Assembly (NCBI RefSeq): GCF_001672975.1
Contig: NZ_LZKU01000256.1
Span: forward strand, 1 to 64,000
Length of the DNA: 64,000 nucleotides
Reading direction: 5' to 3'
Origin: Mycobacterium sp. 1465703.0
GTDB lineage: Bacteria; Actinomycetota; Actinomycetes; Mycobacteriales; Mycobacteriaceae
Made by a program: the position numbers and the translations under genes. Positions 32,901 through 41,691 of this stretch are shown piece after piece (position 1 is the first letter of the stretch; each line of letters opens with the position of its first letter). The notes beneath the pieces are model-generated. The model did no database searches, was not told where the DNA came from, and was given only the letters and a program-made list of their open reading frames with translations.

Positions 32901-34753
32901 GCGTCCCGCTCGGCTTGCGTCGAGGCCAGCCGGATGGTCGGGTGCGGTGAGATCTTGAACTGATAGATCCACACCGGAAGCCCGTCGGACCGGTCGACGG
33001 TGAACGGCCGCTCCTCGAGCACCACCACCCCCATGCTCTGCAGCATCGGCAGCAGTTTGCTCAGCGAGGCGGTGCGCCCACCCAGGAACCAGGTCAGCTG
33101 GGCGGTCCCGTCGTCGGCCTCGGTGAACACCAACTTGACCGAATCGTCTTGCAGCTCATTGATGATGGCGATGTGGCCGATGGCATCGGCCGGGGCGACG
33201 GCCTGCTTGTAGACCTCGGGGAACGCGTCGGCGTAATACTCCGCGTCGGCGTGCCCGACGGAGCCTTCCGCTGCCGCGGCGATGAGTCGGTCGGCCCAGG
33301 TTCGCGCCGCTTCGCTCAGCAGCCCCTGGATGCGGATCCGGTTGCGTTCGGAGACGTCGACCGGCGCGGCGTCGGGATGATCCGCAGGCAGCCGAACCAT
33401 GAAATGCATGAGCGCCCAAGGCGATTCGCTAACCCGGGCGGTGAATTCGAGTCGGGTGCCACCGAATTCGTGAACCAGGATGTCTTCGATCTGCAGCCGC
33501 ACCGCCGTCGTGTAGCGGTCGCGGGGCAAATACACCAGGCATGAGACGAAGTACTGCAGGCGGTCGGCCCGCAAGAACAACAACGCGTTGCGTTGCGGCC
33601 CCAGATCGACGACCGCCTTGGCCATCGCCAGAAGCCGTTCGGCGCTCAGGGTGAACAGCTCGGAGCGGGGAACGGTCTGGATGACGTCGAGCAGCAACTG
33701 GCCCGGATGGATCGGGTCGTTGTCGGCCATTGCCAAGGCCTCACGGACCCGGCGCGAGATCGTCGGGATTTCCAGCACATCGGCGTTCATGGCGGCCACC
33801 GTGAACAGTCCGACGAAGCGGTGCTCGATCACCGAGCCGTCCACGTATTCGCGCACCGCGATGACATACGGGTAGGCGCCGTAGCGCAGATAGCTGCCCA
33901 CCACGGATTGCGCCAGAACCAGCAGCCTGTCGTCGTCGGTCAGCCGGGGGCGCGAGCCGGTGCGGGTGCGCAGCACACCAAGACCGCGTGTCCCGTCACC
34001 GGAGACCTGACCGTCGTGCACACGGCAGCGCTGATAGCCGAGCAGCAGGAAGTTGCCGTTGCCCAGCCAGCGCAGCAGCGCCGCGACGTCGTCGCGGTCC
34101 GGCGCCGAGAAGTGGTCTTGCGCGTTGGCCTCGACCTGCGCAGCCAACTCGTTCAGCGTGGCGATCAAGTGCGATGCGTCGCTGGCGACCTGTTGAACGT
34201 CGGCCAGGACCTTGGGCAGCAGCCGATCGACCTCGGTGAGTCCCTTGCTGTCGACCGACGGCAGCAGCTGCACGTGAATCCACGCTTCGCCGTCGAATTG
34301 CGATGCGCCTTTGGATTTCGCTGCCACACTGAGCAGGTCACCGTCGGGGCTGCGATGCACGTCGAACACCGGCGTCATGATCGCCGTGTAGGGCACGCCG
34401 AGCCGGTGCAGCAGTACCGTGACGGAATCCATCAGCATGCCGCCGTGATCGGTGACGACTTGCAGCGCGGGGCCGAACCCGGCGGGGTCTTCGGCCGGAT
34501 ACACCGCGACGCGGCTCTCGCCGTCGGGCCGGTGCAGACCGAGTTGGTAGTGCGCGCTGAGCATGGCCGGGGACACGATCGTCGCCGGCACGGTCAGGTC
34601 GATCGGCCGGGTTTCGGCACCCCCCGACTCGTCGCTATGCGGACCGCGATAGCTCTCTACATAGGCTTTCGAGATCCACTCAGGAATGTCCTGCTGCTGG
34701 GTGAAGGTCGTCCACGGCTCGAGATCCTGTTTAGCTCCGGGATCTATCGTCAT
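29912..34753 (-). CDS. gdh: NAD-dependent glutamate dehydrogenase, large (180-kDa) class
   Basis: Catalyses glutamate + NAD to 2-oxoglutarate + ammonia + NADH; the L-180 class is catabolic. I chose the ATG at 34753 (GGGAG 8 nt upstream; N-terminus TIDPGAKQDLEPW), giving 1613 residues, close to M. tuberculosis Rv2476c. The long N-terminal half holds ACT-like regulatory regions. The catalytic core has PVGAKGGFVLKRPP (substrate Lys) and VVGIGDMSGDVFGNGML (NAD site). In mycobacteria this enzyme is inhibited by unphosphorylated GarA; no GarA gene lies here. It lies downstream of ettA and couples to the thioesterase. Confidence 0.97.
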   Translation of the reverse strand: MTIDPGAKQDLEPWTTFTQQQDIPEWISKAYVESYRGPHSDESGGAETRPIDLTVPATIVSPAMLSAHYQLGLHRPDGESRVAVYPAEDPAGFGPALQVVTDHGGMLMDSVTVLLHRLGVPYTAIMTPVFDVHRSPDGDLLSVAAKSKGASQFDGEAWIHVQLLPSVDSKGLTEVDRLLPKVLADVQQVASDASHLIATLNELAAQVEANAQDHFSAPDRDDVAALLRWLGNGNFLLLGYQRCRVHDGQVSGDGTRGLGVLRTRTGSRPRLTDDDRLLVLAQSVVGSYLRYGAYPYVIAVREYVDGSVIEHRFVGLFTVAAMNADVLEIPTISRRVREALAMADNDPIHPGQLLLDVIQTVPRSELFTLSAERLLAMAKAVVDLGPQRNALLFLRADRLQYFVSCLVYLPRDRYTTAVRLQIEDILVHEFGGTRLEFTARVSESPWALMHFMVRLPADHPDAAPVDVSERNRIRIQGLLSEAARTWADRLIAAAAEGSVGHADAEYYADAFPEVYKQAVAPADAIGHIAIINELQDDSVKLVFTEADDGTAQLTWFLGGRTASLSKLLPMLQSMGVVVLEERPFTVDRSDGLPVWIYQFKISPHPTIRLASTQAERDAMAERFADAVTAIWQGRLEIDRFNELVMRAGLQWQQVVLLRAYAKYLRQANFPYSQSYIESVLNEHPSTARSLVALFEALFGPRSKSSTSRDAQAAAAAVAADIDALVSLDTDRILRAFASLVQATLRTNYFVTHEGSARARNVLAIKLDAQLVDELPLPRPKYEIFVYSPRVEGVHLRFGPVARGGLRWSDRRDDFRTEILGLVKAQAVKNAVIVPVGAKGGFVLKRPPLPTGDAAADRDASRAEGVACYKLFISGLLDVTDNVDHATGKVSAPPEVIRRDGDDAYLVVAADKGTATFSDIANDVAKSYGFWLGDAFASGGSVGYDHKAMGITARGTWEAVKRHFREMDVDTQTEDFTVVGIGDMSGDVFGNGMLLSKHIRLLAAFDHRHVFLDPDPDAARSWEERRRMFDLPRSSWEDYDTSLISEGGGVYSREHKAIPVSPQVREALGIEGEVTEMTPPNLVKAILQAPVDLLFNGGIGTYIKAESESDADVGDRANDPVRVNGSTVRAKVIGEGGNLGVTALGRVEFDLSGGRINTDAMDNSAGVDSSDHEVNIKILIDSLVTAGKVTPDERKPLLESMTDEVAQLVLTDNEDQNDLIGTSRANAVSLLPVHARQIQYLVDERGIHRDLEALPSEKEIARRVEAGIGLTSPELCTLMAHVKLGLKEEMLETELTEQDVFASRLPMYFPKPLRERFTPEIRTHQLRREIVTTMLINDLVDTAGISYAFRIVEDVGVGSVDAVRTYVATDAIFGVGEIWRRIRVANLPVALSDRLTLDTRRLIDRAGRWLLNYRPQPLAVGAEINRFAAKVKALTPRMSEWLRGDDKAIVEKEAAEFASQGAPEDLAYLVSSGLYRFSLLDIIDIGDINDIDAAEVADTYFALMDRLGTDGLLTAVSELPRRDRWHSLARLAIRDDIYASLRSLCFDVLAVGEPDESGEEKIAEWEHLSASRVERARRTLIEIQESGNKDLATLSVAARQIRRMTRTSGRGSSS

Positions 34754-34831
34754 GCCGATTGCTCCCAACTGGCGACGGTTGTCGGTGCGCTCGATCGCCC
34801 CGCTGGGTGCCGGCGCGGGGCAGAGCCGACA

Positions 34832-36508
34832 CTAGTCGCGCGTTAGCTTGCGATGGGTAACCCTGTGCGGCCGTGCCGCGTCGGCACCGAGCCGCTCGAT
34901 CTTGTTCTCCTCGTATGCGCCGAAGTTGCCCTCGAACCAGAACCACTTGGCCTCGTTGTCGTCGTCACCCTCCCAGGCCAGGATGTGCGTGCAGGTGCGG
35001 TCCAGGAACCAGCGGTCGTGCGAAATCACCACCGCACAGCCGGGGAATTGCTCGAGCGCGTTCTCCAGCGAACTCAGGGTTTCGACGTCCAGGTCGTTGG
35101 TCGGCTCGTCGAGCAGGATGAGGTTTCCGCCCTGCTTGAGGGTGAGCGCGAGGTTGAGCCGGTTGCGCTCACCACCGGAGAGCACGCCGGCCGGCTTCTG
35201 CTGGTCTGGGCCCTTGAACCCGAACGCCGACACGTAGGCCCGAGACGGCACCTCGGTCTGGCCGACGACGATGTGATCCAGCCCGTCGGAGACCACTTCC
35301 CACACGTTCTTCTTGGGATCGATTCCGCTACGGGCCTGGTCGACGTAGCTCAACTTGACGGTCTCGCCGACCTTGACGGTGCCGCTGTCCGGCTGCTCGA
35401 GACCGACGATGGTTTTGAACAGGGTGGTCTTACCGACCCCGTTCGGGCCGATGACGCCGACGATGCCGTTGCGCGGCAGGGTGAAGGACAGATCCTTGAT
35501 GAGCGTGCGGCCGTCGTAGCCCTTGTCGAGGTGTTCCACCTCGACCACCACGTTGCCCAGTCGCGGACCGACCGGGATCTGGATCTCCTCGAAGTCGAGC
35601 TTGCGCGTCTTCTCGGCCTCGGCGGCCATCTCCTCGTAGCGCTGCAGCCGCGCCTTGCTCTTGGCCTGACGCGCCTTGGCCCCGGACCGCACCCAGGCCA
35701 ACTCCTCGGTCAACCGCTTCTGCAGCTTGGCGTCCTTGCGCCCCTGCACCGCCAGCCGGTCGGCCTTCTTCTCCAGGTAGGTCGAGTAGTTGCCCTCGTA
35801 GGGGTAAGCGCGGCCGCGGTCCAGTTCCAGGATCCATTCGGCGACGTTGTCCAGGAAGTACCGGTCGTGGGTGACGGCCAGGATCGCGCCGGCGTAGGAA
35901 GCCAGGTGCTGCTCGAGCCACTGCACGCTCTCGGCGTCCAGGTGGTTGGTCGGCTCGTCGAGCAGCAACAGGTCGGGCTTGGACAGCAGCAGCTTGCACA
36001 GCGCGACGCGGCGGCGTTCACCACCGGACAGATTGGTCACCGGCTCGTCGGGCGGCGGGCAGCGCAGCGCGTCCATCGCCTGCTCCAGCTGCGAATCGAG
36101 GTCCCACGCGTCGGCGTGGTCGAGCTCCTCCTGCAGCCGGCCCATCTCCTCCATCAACTCGTCGGAGTAGTCGGTGGCCATCAACTCGGCGACCTCGTTG
36201 AAGCGGTCGAGTTTGACCTTGATCTCGCCCAGGCCTTCTTCGACGTTGCCGCGAACGGTCTTTTCCTCGTTCAGCGGCGGCTCCTGCAGCAGGATGCCGA
36301 CAGTCGCGTCGTTGGCCAGGAAGGCATCACCGTTGTTCGGCTTGTCCAGGCCCGCCATGATCCGCAAGACGCTCGACTTGCCGGCGCCGTTGGGCCCAAC
36401 GACACCGATCTTGGCGCCTGGATAGAAGCTCAACGTGACGTCGTCCAGGATCACCTTGTCGCCGTGCGCCTTGCGGACCTTTTTCATCGTGTAGATGAAC
36501 TCAGCCAT
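34832..36508 (-). CDS. ettA: Energy-dependent translational throttle protein EttA (ABC-F ATPase)
   Basis: 558-residue ABC-F protein with two ATPase domains and no membrane segment. It binds the ribosomal E site and couples translation to ATP/ADP. Walker A loops are GPNGAGKSS (38-46) and GPNGVGKTT (around 355). Signature motifs are LSGGERRRVALCKLL and LSGGERNRLNLALTL, with Walker B LLLLDEPTNHLDAESV and LILLDEPTNDLDVETL. The arm and linker between the domains are intact. It is the counterpart of Rv2477c, and gdh follows it. Confidence 0.96.
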   Translation of the reverse strand: MAEFIYTMKKVRKAHGDKVILDDVTLSFYPGAKIGVVGPNGAGKSSVLRIMAGLDKPNNGDAFLANDATVGILLQEPPLNEEKTVRGNVEEGLGEIKVKLDRFNEVAELMATDYSDELMEEMGRLQEELDHADAWDLDSQLEQAMDALRCPPPDEPVTNLSGGERRRVALCKLLLSKPDLLLLDEPTNHLDAESVQWLEQHLASYAGAILAVTHDRYFLDNVAEWILELDRGRAYPYEGNYSTYLEKKADRLAVQGRKDAKLQKRLTEELAWVRSGAKARQAKSKARLQRYEEMAAEAEKTRKLDFEEIQIPVGPRLGNVVVEVEHLDKGYDGRTLIKDLSFTLPRNGIVGVIGPNGVGKTTLFKTIVGLEQPDSGTVKVGETVKLSYVDQARSGIDPKKNVWEVVSDGLDHIVVGQTEVPSRAYVSAFGFKGPDQQKPAGVLSGGERNRLNLALTLKQGGNLILLDEPTNDLDVETLSSLENALEQFPGCAVVISHDRWFLDRTCTHILAWEGDDDNEAKWFWFEGNFGAYEENKIERLGADAARPHRVTHRKLTRD

Positions 36509-36599
36509 GCCGCGGTTATGCCTTTCTGATTTGCAGAGTGATCTCGCGGACCATCCTAGGCATCGCCCGGGAGCCGCAGCGCCGCGCCCGAGCCGAGGC

Positions 36600-37106
36600 T
36601 CAGGCCGGAACGGGAAGCGGGTCTCGGTCGGCGGTGGCGTCGCCTATGCCGGCCGGATCGTCATCGGCCAGCGGGTCCTCGCTACTAACGTCGACGGTGT
36701 CGGCGGGAGTTCCCTGGCCCGCGCCGTCCTGGCCGGCATGGGGGCCGGTGTAACCGGGCTTCTCAATGCGCACGATGACACGCGACAGGTCCGGCCCGAC
36801 CGCGGTCGCCCGCATCTCCAGGGTCGAGCGGCGGTTGCCGTCGCGGTCCTCGTATTCGCTGGTGTACACGTGACCCACCACGATCACCGGCGCGCCCTTG
36901 CCCAGCGCGGCGCCGACGCCGGTCACCAGCTTTCCCCAGCAATTGACCGTGACGAACAGCGAGTGCCCATGCTCCCAGGCGCCGTCGCCGGTGCGGCGGC
37001 GCGAATTGCTGGCCACCCGGAACTTGATGACCTCCTGATCGCCAACCTTGCGGCGGGACGGGTCGTTGACGATGTGACCGACGACGGTCAGCGGGGTTTC
37101 GAACAT
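36600..37106 (-). CDS. ssbB: Second single-stranded DNA-binding protein (SSBb)
   Basis: 168 residues from ATG at 37106 (AAGGGAT upstream), with an N-terminal OB-fold: FETPLTVVGHIVNDPSRR, KFRVASNSRRRTGDG, FVTVNCWGKLV, VIVVGHVYTSEYEDRDG. The C-terminal tail is acidic but lacks the terminal DDDIPF-type hexapeptide of housekeeping Ssb, as expected for the SSBb paralogue (M. smegmatis MSMEG_4701, M. tuberculosis Rv2478c). The paralogue has been linked to stress and recombination. It lies between ctaG/copD and ettA. Confidence 0.88.
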   Translation of the reverse strand: MFETPLTVVGHIVNDPSRRKVGDQEVIKFRVASNSRRRTGDGAWEHGHSLFVTVNCWGKLVTGVGAALGKGAPVIVVGHVYTSEYEDRDGNRRSTLEMRATAVGPDLSRVIVRIEKPGYTGPHAGQDGAGQGTPADTVDVSSEDPLADDDPAGIGDATADRDPLPVPA

Positions 37107-37241
37107 GGGGCTGATCCCTTCTCGATTGGTTTCTCTGGCTACGGCTGCAAGTAAGCGCGGAGCCACCGACGCGCGGCGTACCGAACAGCGGTGAAAACCG
37201 GCCGGACCGGCCGTCGTTGTGGAAGAAACCGGAACTGTGGA

Positions 37242-39308
37242 TCAGTCGGGATTAACCGGGGCCTGGTCGGACCGCTTCGGCGTCTCGCCCCGAGCCAGCT
37301 GCGCCAGCATCGCGTTGTAGGCCACCAGCTCGGCGTCATCGTCGCGTTCGGCGGCCCGATCCAACCGCTTGGCGGTCCGGCGATCGCTGCGCGCCCACTG
37401 GATAAGGAGCGCGAGCATCACGATCACCAGCGGGAACTCCCCCGCCGCCCAGGCGATACCCCCACCCAGCCGCTGATCCCCCAGCAGATCGGTGTGCCAG
37501 CTCAGATCGAGCGAGCGGTAATAGTCGGCGGCAAGCACCTTCTTGGTGCCCATCAACACCACCCCGAAGAAGGCGTGCAGAGGCAGCGACGCGAACACGA
37601 CGGCGACCTTGGCCAAAGGCGGGATCGGCCGCGGCGTGGGGTCCACCCCGATCACCACCCAATAGAACAGGTAGCCGCTCAGTAGGAAGTGCACGTTCAT
37701 CGCCAGATGCCCGGCGTGGCTGCTCGCGGTGATGTCGAAGAGATTCGACAGATACAGCCCGTAAAACCCGGCGACGAACAGGACGGTCGCCACCACCGGG
37801 TTGGTGAGAAACCGGGAGAAGCGGCTGTGCAGCGCGGCCAACAACCATTCCCGCATGCCCGGTGGATCGTCACGGCCGGCCGCCGGCAGCGCCCGCAACG
37901 CCAGAGTGACCGGGGCGCCGAGCACCAGCAGGATCGGGATCAGCATCGACAGGCACATGTGGACGACCATGTGCATGCTGAACATCGCCGGCATGTAACG
38001 CCCGACACCCGACGACGTCGCGAACAGCAACACCAGGCAGCCGAGCAGCCAGGAAAAAGTGCGGCCCGGCGGCCATTGGTCGCCGCGGCGGCGCAGCCGT
38101 ACCAGTGCGGCCACGTAGAGCGCGGCCAGCACGATGGCGGCGGAGCCGAAGATCAGGTCGAAGCGCCAATCGAACAGGATCCGCGCCACGGTAGGTGGCC
38201 CGTCGAAGTCGTAACCGATCTCGGCTTCCGGGATCGACGGCAACCGGGCCGGGGGCGGCGGCGGTGGGGTGCGGCCCAGCCCGACGGCGATGCCGAAGGT
38301 GACACCGAAGATGGCGGCCTCGATCAGTGTCAGCCTCAGCAGCGCACCACGCGCCCGCGCCGGACCTGGATTCGCTTGCAACGCAGCCACACTCACCCGC
38401 CGTTGGCGCCAACCGAGTCCGCCCAGCAGGCACAGCGCGACGAATTTGGCGGTTACCAACCGTCCATAGCCGGTGCTGAGCAGGTCAGCCGGCTGGACAC
38501 GCACCAATGCGTTGACCAGTCCGCTCCCCGCCATCGCGACCCAGCACCACAGCGCAAGCGTCGAGAAACGCCGGGCGGCCAACCCGAGGTGGCCACCGCG
38601 TCGCAGGGCGTGGGTGAGCAGGGCCAGCAGTCCACCGGCCCACAGGCTGGCCGCGACCAGATGGATCAACAAGCCGTTGGTGGCCAGGTCATGCGAGCCG
38701 CCGGCCGACGAATGCCCGGTCAGCCCGAGCGGAATCAGCGTCAGCACCGAACCGGCCAGCAGCACCGGCGTCCACGACCAGCGCAGCACCGACAGACTCG
38801 CCAGCGTGATCACCGCGGCCAAAATCGCCGTCCACCGCCAGGCCGACGCGTTGGTGATCAGACCCGCCAGCGACCACATCCGCATCGGGCTGATGTCGAC
38901 GACCGAGTGACCGGACACGTCGGAGATGGTCAGCGGCACCAGCAGAGCCGCACATACCGCCCACGCCCCCGACGCCACCGTGCCCAGGCGCAGCGCCCGG
39001 TAGCCGTCGGCGTCGAGGATGCCGCTGCGTTGCGGCGGTACCAGGAAGGCCGCGAATAGAAACGACCCGACCGCAAGCACCGCGGCGATCTCGCCCGCCG
39101 CGCGCACGAACGGCAGCCCCAGCGTGGTCACCGGACCCGGATCGGGCAGGCCGGTCACGGTCAGCGCGCTCGCCAGCGAGAGCGTCCCGATTCCGGCGGC
39201 CGTGCAGCCGGCCAGCACGGCCACCGCGGCCAGCACCGGCCACACCTGCGCGCGGCGCTGTGGAGCGGCCTCAGTCGGGGCCGTGTCAGCCGGTGGAGCG
39301 ACGGTCAT
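37242..39308 (-). CDS. ctaG: Fusion membrane protein: CopD copper-resistance domain + CtaG cytochrome c oxidase assembly factor
   Basis: 688-residue polytopic membrane protein. The N-terminal half (about 20-330, many helices, for example FVRAAGEIAAVLAVGSFLFAA and GLLIHLVAASLWAGGLLALL) is CopD-like. The C-terminal half (about 370-640) is the caa3-type CtaG domain (MFSMHMVVHMCLSMLIPILL, GHLAMNVHFLLSGYLFYWV), rich in Met/His suited to copper. It is likely to supply copper to the aa3 oxidase. The same fusion occurs in M. tuberculosis Rv0102, and a ctaG lies beside ssbB/ettA in M. smegmatis as I recall. plsB2 lies 28 bp upstream. Confidence 0.9.
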   Translation of the reverse strand: MTVAPPADTAPTEAAPQRRAQVWPVLAAVAVLAGCTAAGIGTLSLASALTVTGLPDPGPVTTLGLPFVRAAGEIAAVLAVGSFLFAAFLVPPQRSGILDADGYRALRLGTVASGAWAVCAALLVPLTISDVSGHSVVDISPMRMWSLAGLITNASAWRWTAILAAVITLASLSVLRWSWTPVLLAGSVLTLIPLGLTGHSSAGGSHDLATNGLLIHLVAASLWAGGLLALLTHALRRGGHLGLAARRFSTLALWCWVAMAGSGLVNALVRVQPADLLSTGYGRLVTAKFVALCLLGGLGWRQRRVSVAALQANPGPARARGALLRLTLIEAAIFGVTFGIAVGLGRTPPPPPPARLPSIPEAEIGYDFDGPPTVARILFDWRFDLIFGSAAIVLAALYVAALVRLRRRGDQWPPGRTFSWLLGCLVLLFATSSGVGRYMPAMFSMHMVVHMCLSMLIPILLVLGAPVTLALRALPAAGRDDPPGMREWLLAALHSRFSRFLTNPVVATVLFVAGFYGLYLSNLFDITASSHAGHLAMNVHFLLSGYLFYWVVIGVDPTPRPIPPLAKVAVVFASLPLHAFFGVVLMGTKKVLAADYYRSLDLSWHTDLLGDQRLGGGIAWAAGEFPLVIVMLALLIQWARSDRRTAKRLDRAAERDDDAELVAYNAMLAQLARGETPKRSDQAPVNPD

Positions 39309-39336
39309 GCATCCAGGGTATGGGCGTTCGGGCCGA

Positions 39337-41691
39337 CTACAGCGGGTGGCCGTCCAGACGGTCCTGACGCGCCCTGGCCTCGCGGGCCAGGAACTGCTCG
39401 CGCGCGATCTGTCCGACGTAGTTGAAGTCTTGCAGGACGTCGCGCAGCTCTTGCAGGAAGGCGTCGCGCCGGTCGGTCAGGTCCGGGGCGGGTGCGATCA
39501 GGTTTTGGTCGTCGATGACCTGGCGCGCGGTCGCGAACAACAGCGTCGACACCGACTCACTGCTGCGCACCCGGGTCTGCGCCACATACTGCCGGCCGAC
39601 ACCCAACGCCAGGTTCGTCAGCTCCTTGTGGCCGATGTCCGCGGGTGCATCGCGTAACACGTCGGCGACGATCTCATACGCCTCGAAGAACACCCGCAAC
39701 ATCGCTTCGGCCATCAGGGGACGCTTGGCGAACAACAGTGCCTGGATCTCGTCGCCTCCGGCGGCAACGTGGGCCTCCCAATTGTCGTGCCAGGCCATCT
39801 CTTCGGCGATGTTGTCCCGGAACGTCGCCGAGTCGGCAAAATAGAAGTCGAATTTCAGCAGATCGCGCAGCCGCATCGCCTGGGTCCAGAAGGCCTCCAT
39901 CCGGTCACCGTCGGCGTGGCGGGCGTGCGCCAGCGCGAGCTCGACGATCGAAGTTTCCAGGAAGGCATGGATCACCGAGTTGCGGTAGAAGGCGGCGGCG
40001 TGTTGCTCTTCGGGCGCGATCCGCCACACCGGTTCCCGGCCGCCGTCGACCCGGGTGATGGGGTGGCCGTTTGACAGCGCGTCGACGGCCGCACGCACGC
40101 CGTCGTGCGTGCGTAGTCGTAAAGCGCTGGTGGACATGGGGTTTTGTTTGCGCTCCAGGTAGTCCAGCGAGTCCTGCAGGGTGTGATGCAGCTGGCCCAG
40201 GGTCAATGCCGCACCGCGCGTGGTCAGCAGCAATGCACACACCAGACCCGTCGCCGTCACCGGCGTCGCCTGCAGGATTCGCCAGGCAACCTCGAACGAC
40301 ATCTTCTGCAGTGCAAGACGTTTGGCGTCCGGATCGTGGGACAGCGGGCCGTGCGCCGCGCCCAGGTACTGGCGCATCGACACGGCTTCGGGGAAGCGGA
40401 CGTAGATCTTGCCGTAGTTGCGCTCGCCCTGCGCCCGGATGAAGTTGTACAACCAGCCCACGCCTTCGGGCGTCTTCTCCCCGCCGCGAGCGTAGGCGGC
40501 GTATTCGGCGGTCTCGTGCAGCTGGTCGAAGCTGATCGAGACCGGTTGCAGCAGAATATCTTCGCTGCGACCGTCCAGGTAGGCGTCGGCGACGTAGGCC
40601 AGCAGGCCGAGCTTGGGTGGCAGCATCTTTCCGGTTCGCGAGCGGGTTCCCTCGATGGACCAGCTCAGATTGAACCGCTTCTCGACGATGTAACCGACGT
40701 ACTCGCGCAGCACGTACTTGTAGAGTTGATCGTTGCCGATGTTGCGGCGGATGAAGATGACACCGGAACGCCGTAGCAGCGGGCCCATCGCGCCGAACGA
40801 CAAGTTGATGCCGGCGAACACGTGCACCGGCGGTAACCGGTTCTCTTGCATGGCGACCGGCACCACGGCGCCGTCGATGTAGGAGCGGTGGGAGAACAAC
40901 AGCACCGCCGGGTGAGCTTCCAGGCCGGCGCGCATTGCCGCAACCTGGTAGCCGTCGTAGTCGATCTCGGGATCGAACCCGCGGCTGAGCATCCTGCCGA
41001 GAACGCCGACGAGGTCGACGGATGCCCTGCTCCACCCGGTGGCGAGTTCGTCGAGCATCTTTCCGGCTTCGTCGACGGTTGCGCCCGGAATCTTGGCCAG
41101 ACCGGCGCGAAACCGGTTGGAGGCCAGGATCTCCGGTTTCACCAGCCGCGGTGACTTGTATTGCGGTCCGAGAATTCGATACTCGACGCGTTCCATCGCC
41201 AGGATGGCACGGCGGATCACGAATTGGGCGAAGTCGTTCTTGTCCTGTCCGACCGTGGTCTCGCGCCACTGCCGCCGCAGTGCGGAGACGGTGGCCGCTT
41301 CACCGGCCACCACGCGGGCCCGCTGGGGAGCGGTGCGCACGATCTGTTCTTGCAGACGCTGATTGGGACGGTAGGGATCCCGGCCGGGAAGCAGACCGGC
41401 CAGCTTGGCGATTCGGCCGCGATCCGGCGGCGGCAGCCAGAACACCCGCACCGGCACGACCGAGCGGTCTTCGCCGGATTCGAGTTGCTCGGCCAAGGCT
41501 GTCAACGCTTCCGGCGGCGCATCGAGCCGGGGCAGTTGCACCAGGCCGAAACTCGACCCCGGGTTGGCGGCGCGCTGATGATCCATCCACGCCGTCACCA
41601 GTTCCATCTCGACCGGCGAGGTCATCGACGCCAAAACCAGCGAGTCCGTTCCAGCCAGGACCGCGCTGGTATCTGCGGCCGGTTCGGTCAC
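39337..41691 (-). CDS. plsB2: Glycerol-3-phosphate 1-O-acyltransferase
   Basis: First step of phospholipid and triacylglycerol synthesis: acyl transfer to sn-1 of glycerol-3-phosphate at the membrane. 784 residues, PlsB family. The acyltransferase H-x4-D motif is H268-RSYI-D273 (LLFSHRSYIDGAV). GVIFIRRNIGNDQLYKYVL and SWSIEGTRSRTGKMLPPKLG are blocks II and III, with EGTR as the glycerophosphate site. The start GTG overlaps the plsC stop as GTGA, so the two sequential acyltransferases are translationally coupled. It is the counterpart of Rv2482c. Confidence 0.96.
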   Translation of the reverse strand: MTEPAADTSAVLAGTDSLVLASMTSPVEMELVTAWMDHQRAANPGSSFGLVQLPRLDAPPEALTALAEQLESGEDRSVVPVRVFWLPPPDRGRIAKLAGLLPGRDPYRPNQRLQEQIVRTAPQRARVVAGEAATVSALRRQWRETTVGQDKNDFAQFVIRRAILAMERVEYRILGPQYKSPRLVKPEILASNRFRAGLAKIPGATVDEAGKMLDELATGWSRASVDLVGVLGRMLSRGFDPEIDYDGYQVAAMRAGLEAHPAVLLFSHRSYIDGAVVPVAMQENRLPPVHVFAGINLSFGAMGPLLRRSGVIFIRRNIGNDQLYKYVLREYVGYIVEKRFNLSWSIEGTRSRTGKMLPPKLGLLAYVADAYLDGRSEDILLQPVSISFDQLHETAEYAAYARGGEKTPEGVGWLYNFIRAQGERNYGKIYVRFPEAVSMRQYLGAAHGPLSHDPDAKRLALQKMSFEVAWRILQATPVTATGLVCALLLTTRGAALTLGQLHHTLQDSLDYLERKQNPMSTSALRLRTHDGVRAAVDALSNGHPITRVDGGREPVWRIAPEEQHAAAFYRNSVIHAFLETSIVELALAHARHADGDRMEAFWTQAMRLRDLLKFDFYFADSATFRDNIAEEMAWHDNWEAHVAAGGDEIQALLFAKRPLMAEAMLRVFFEAYEIVADVLRDAPADIGHKELTNLALGVGRQYVAQTRVRSSESVSTLLFATARQVIDDQNLIAPAPDLTDRRDAFLQELRDVLQDFNYVGQIAREQFLAREARARQDRLDGHPL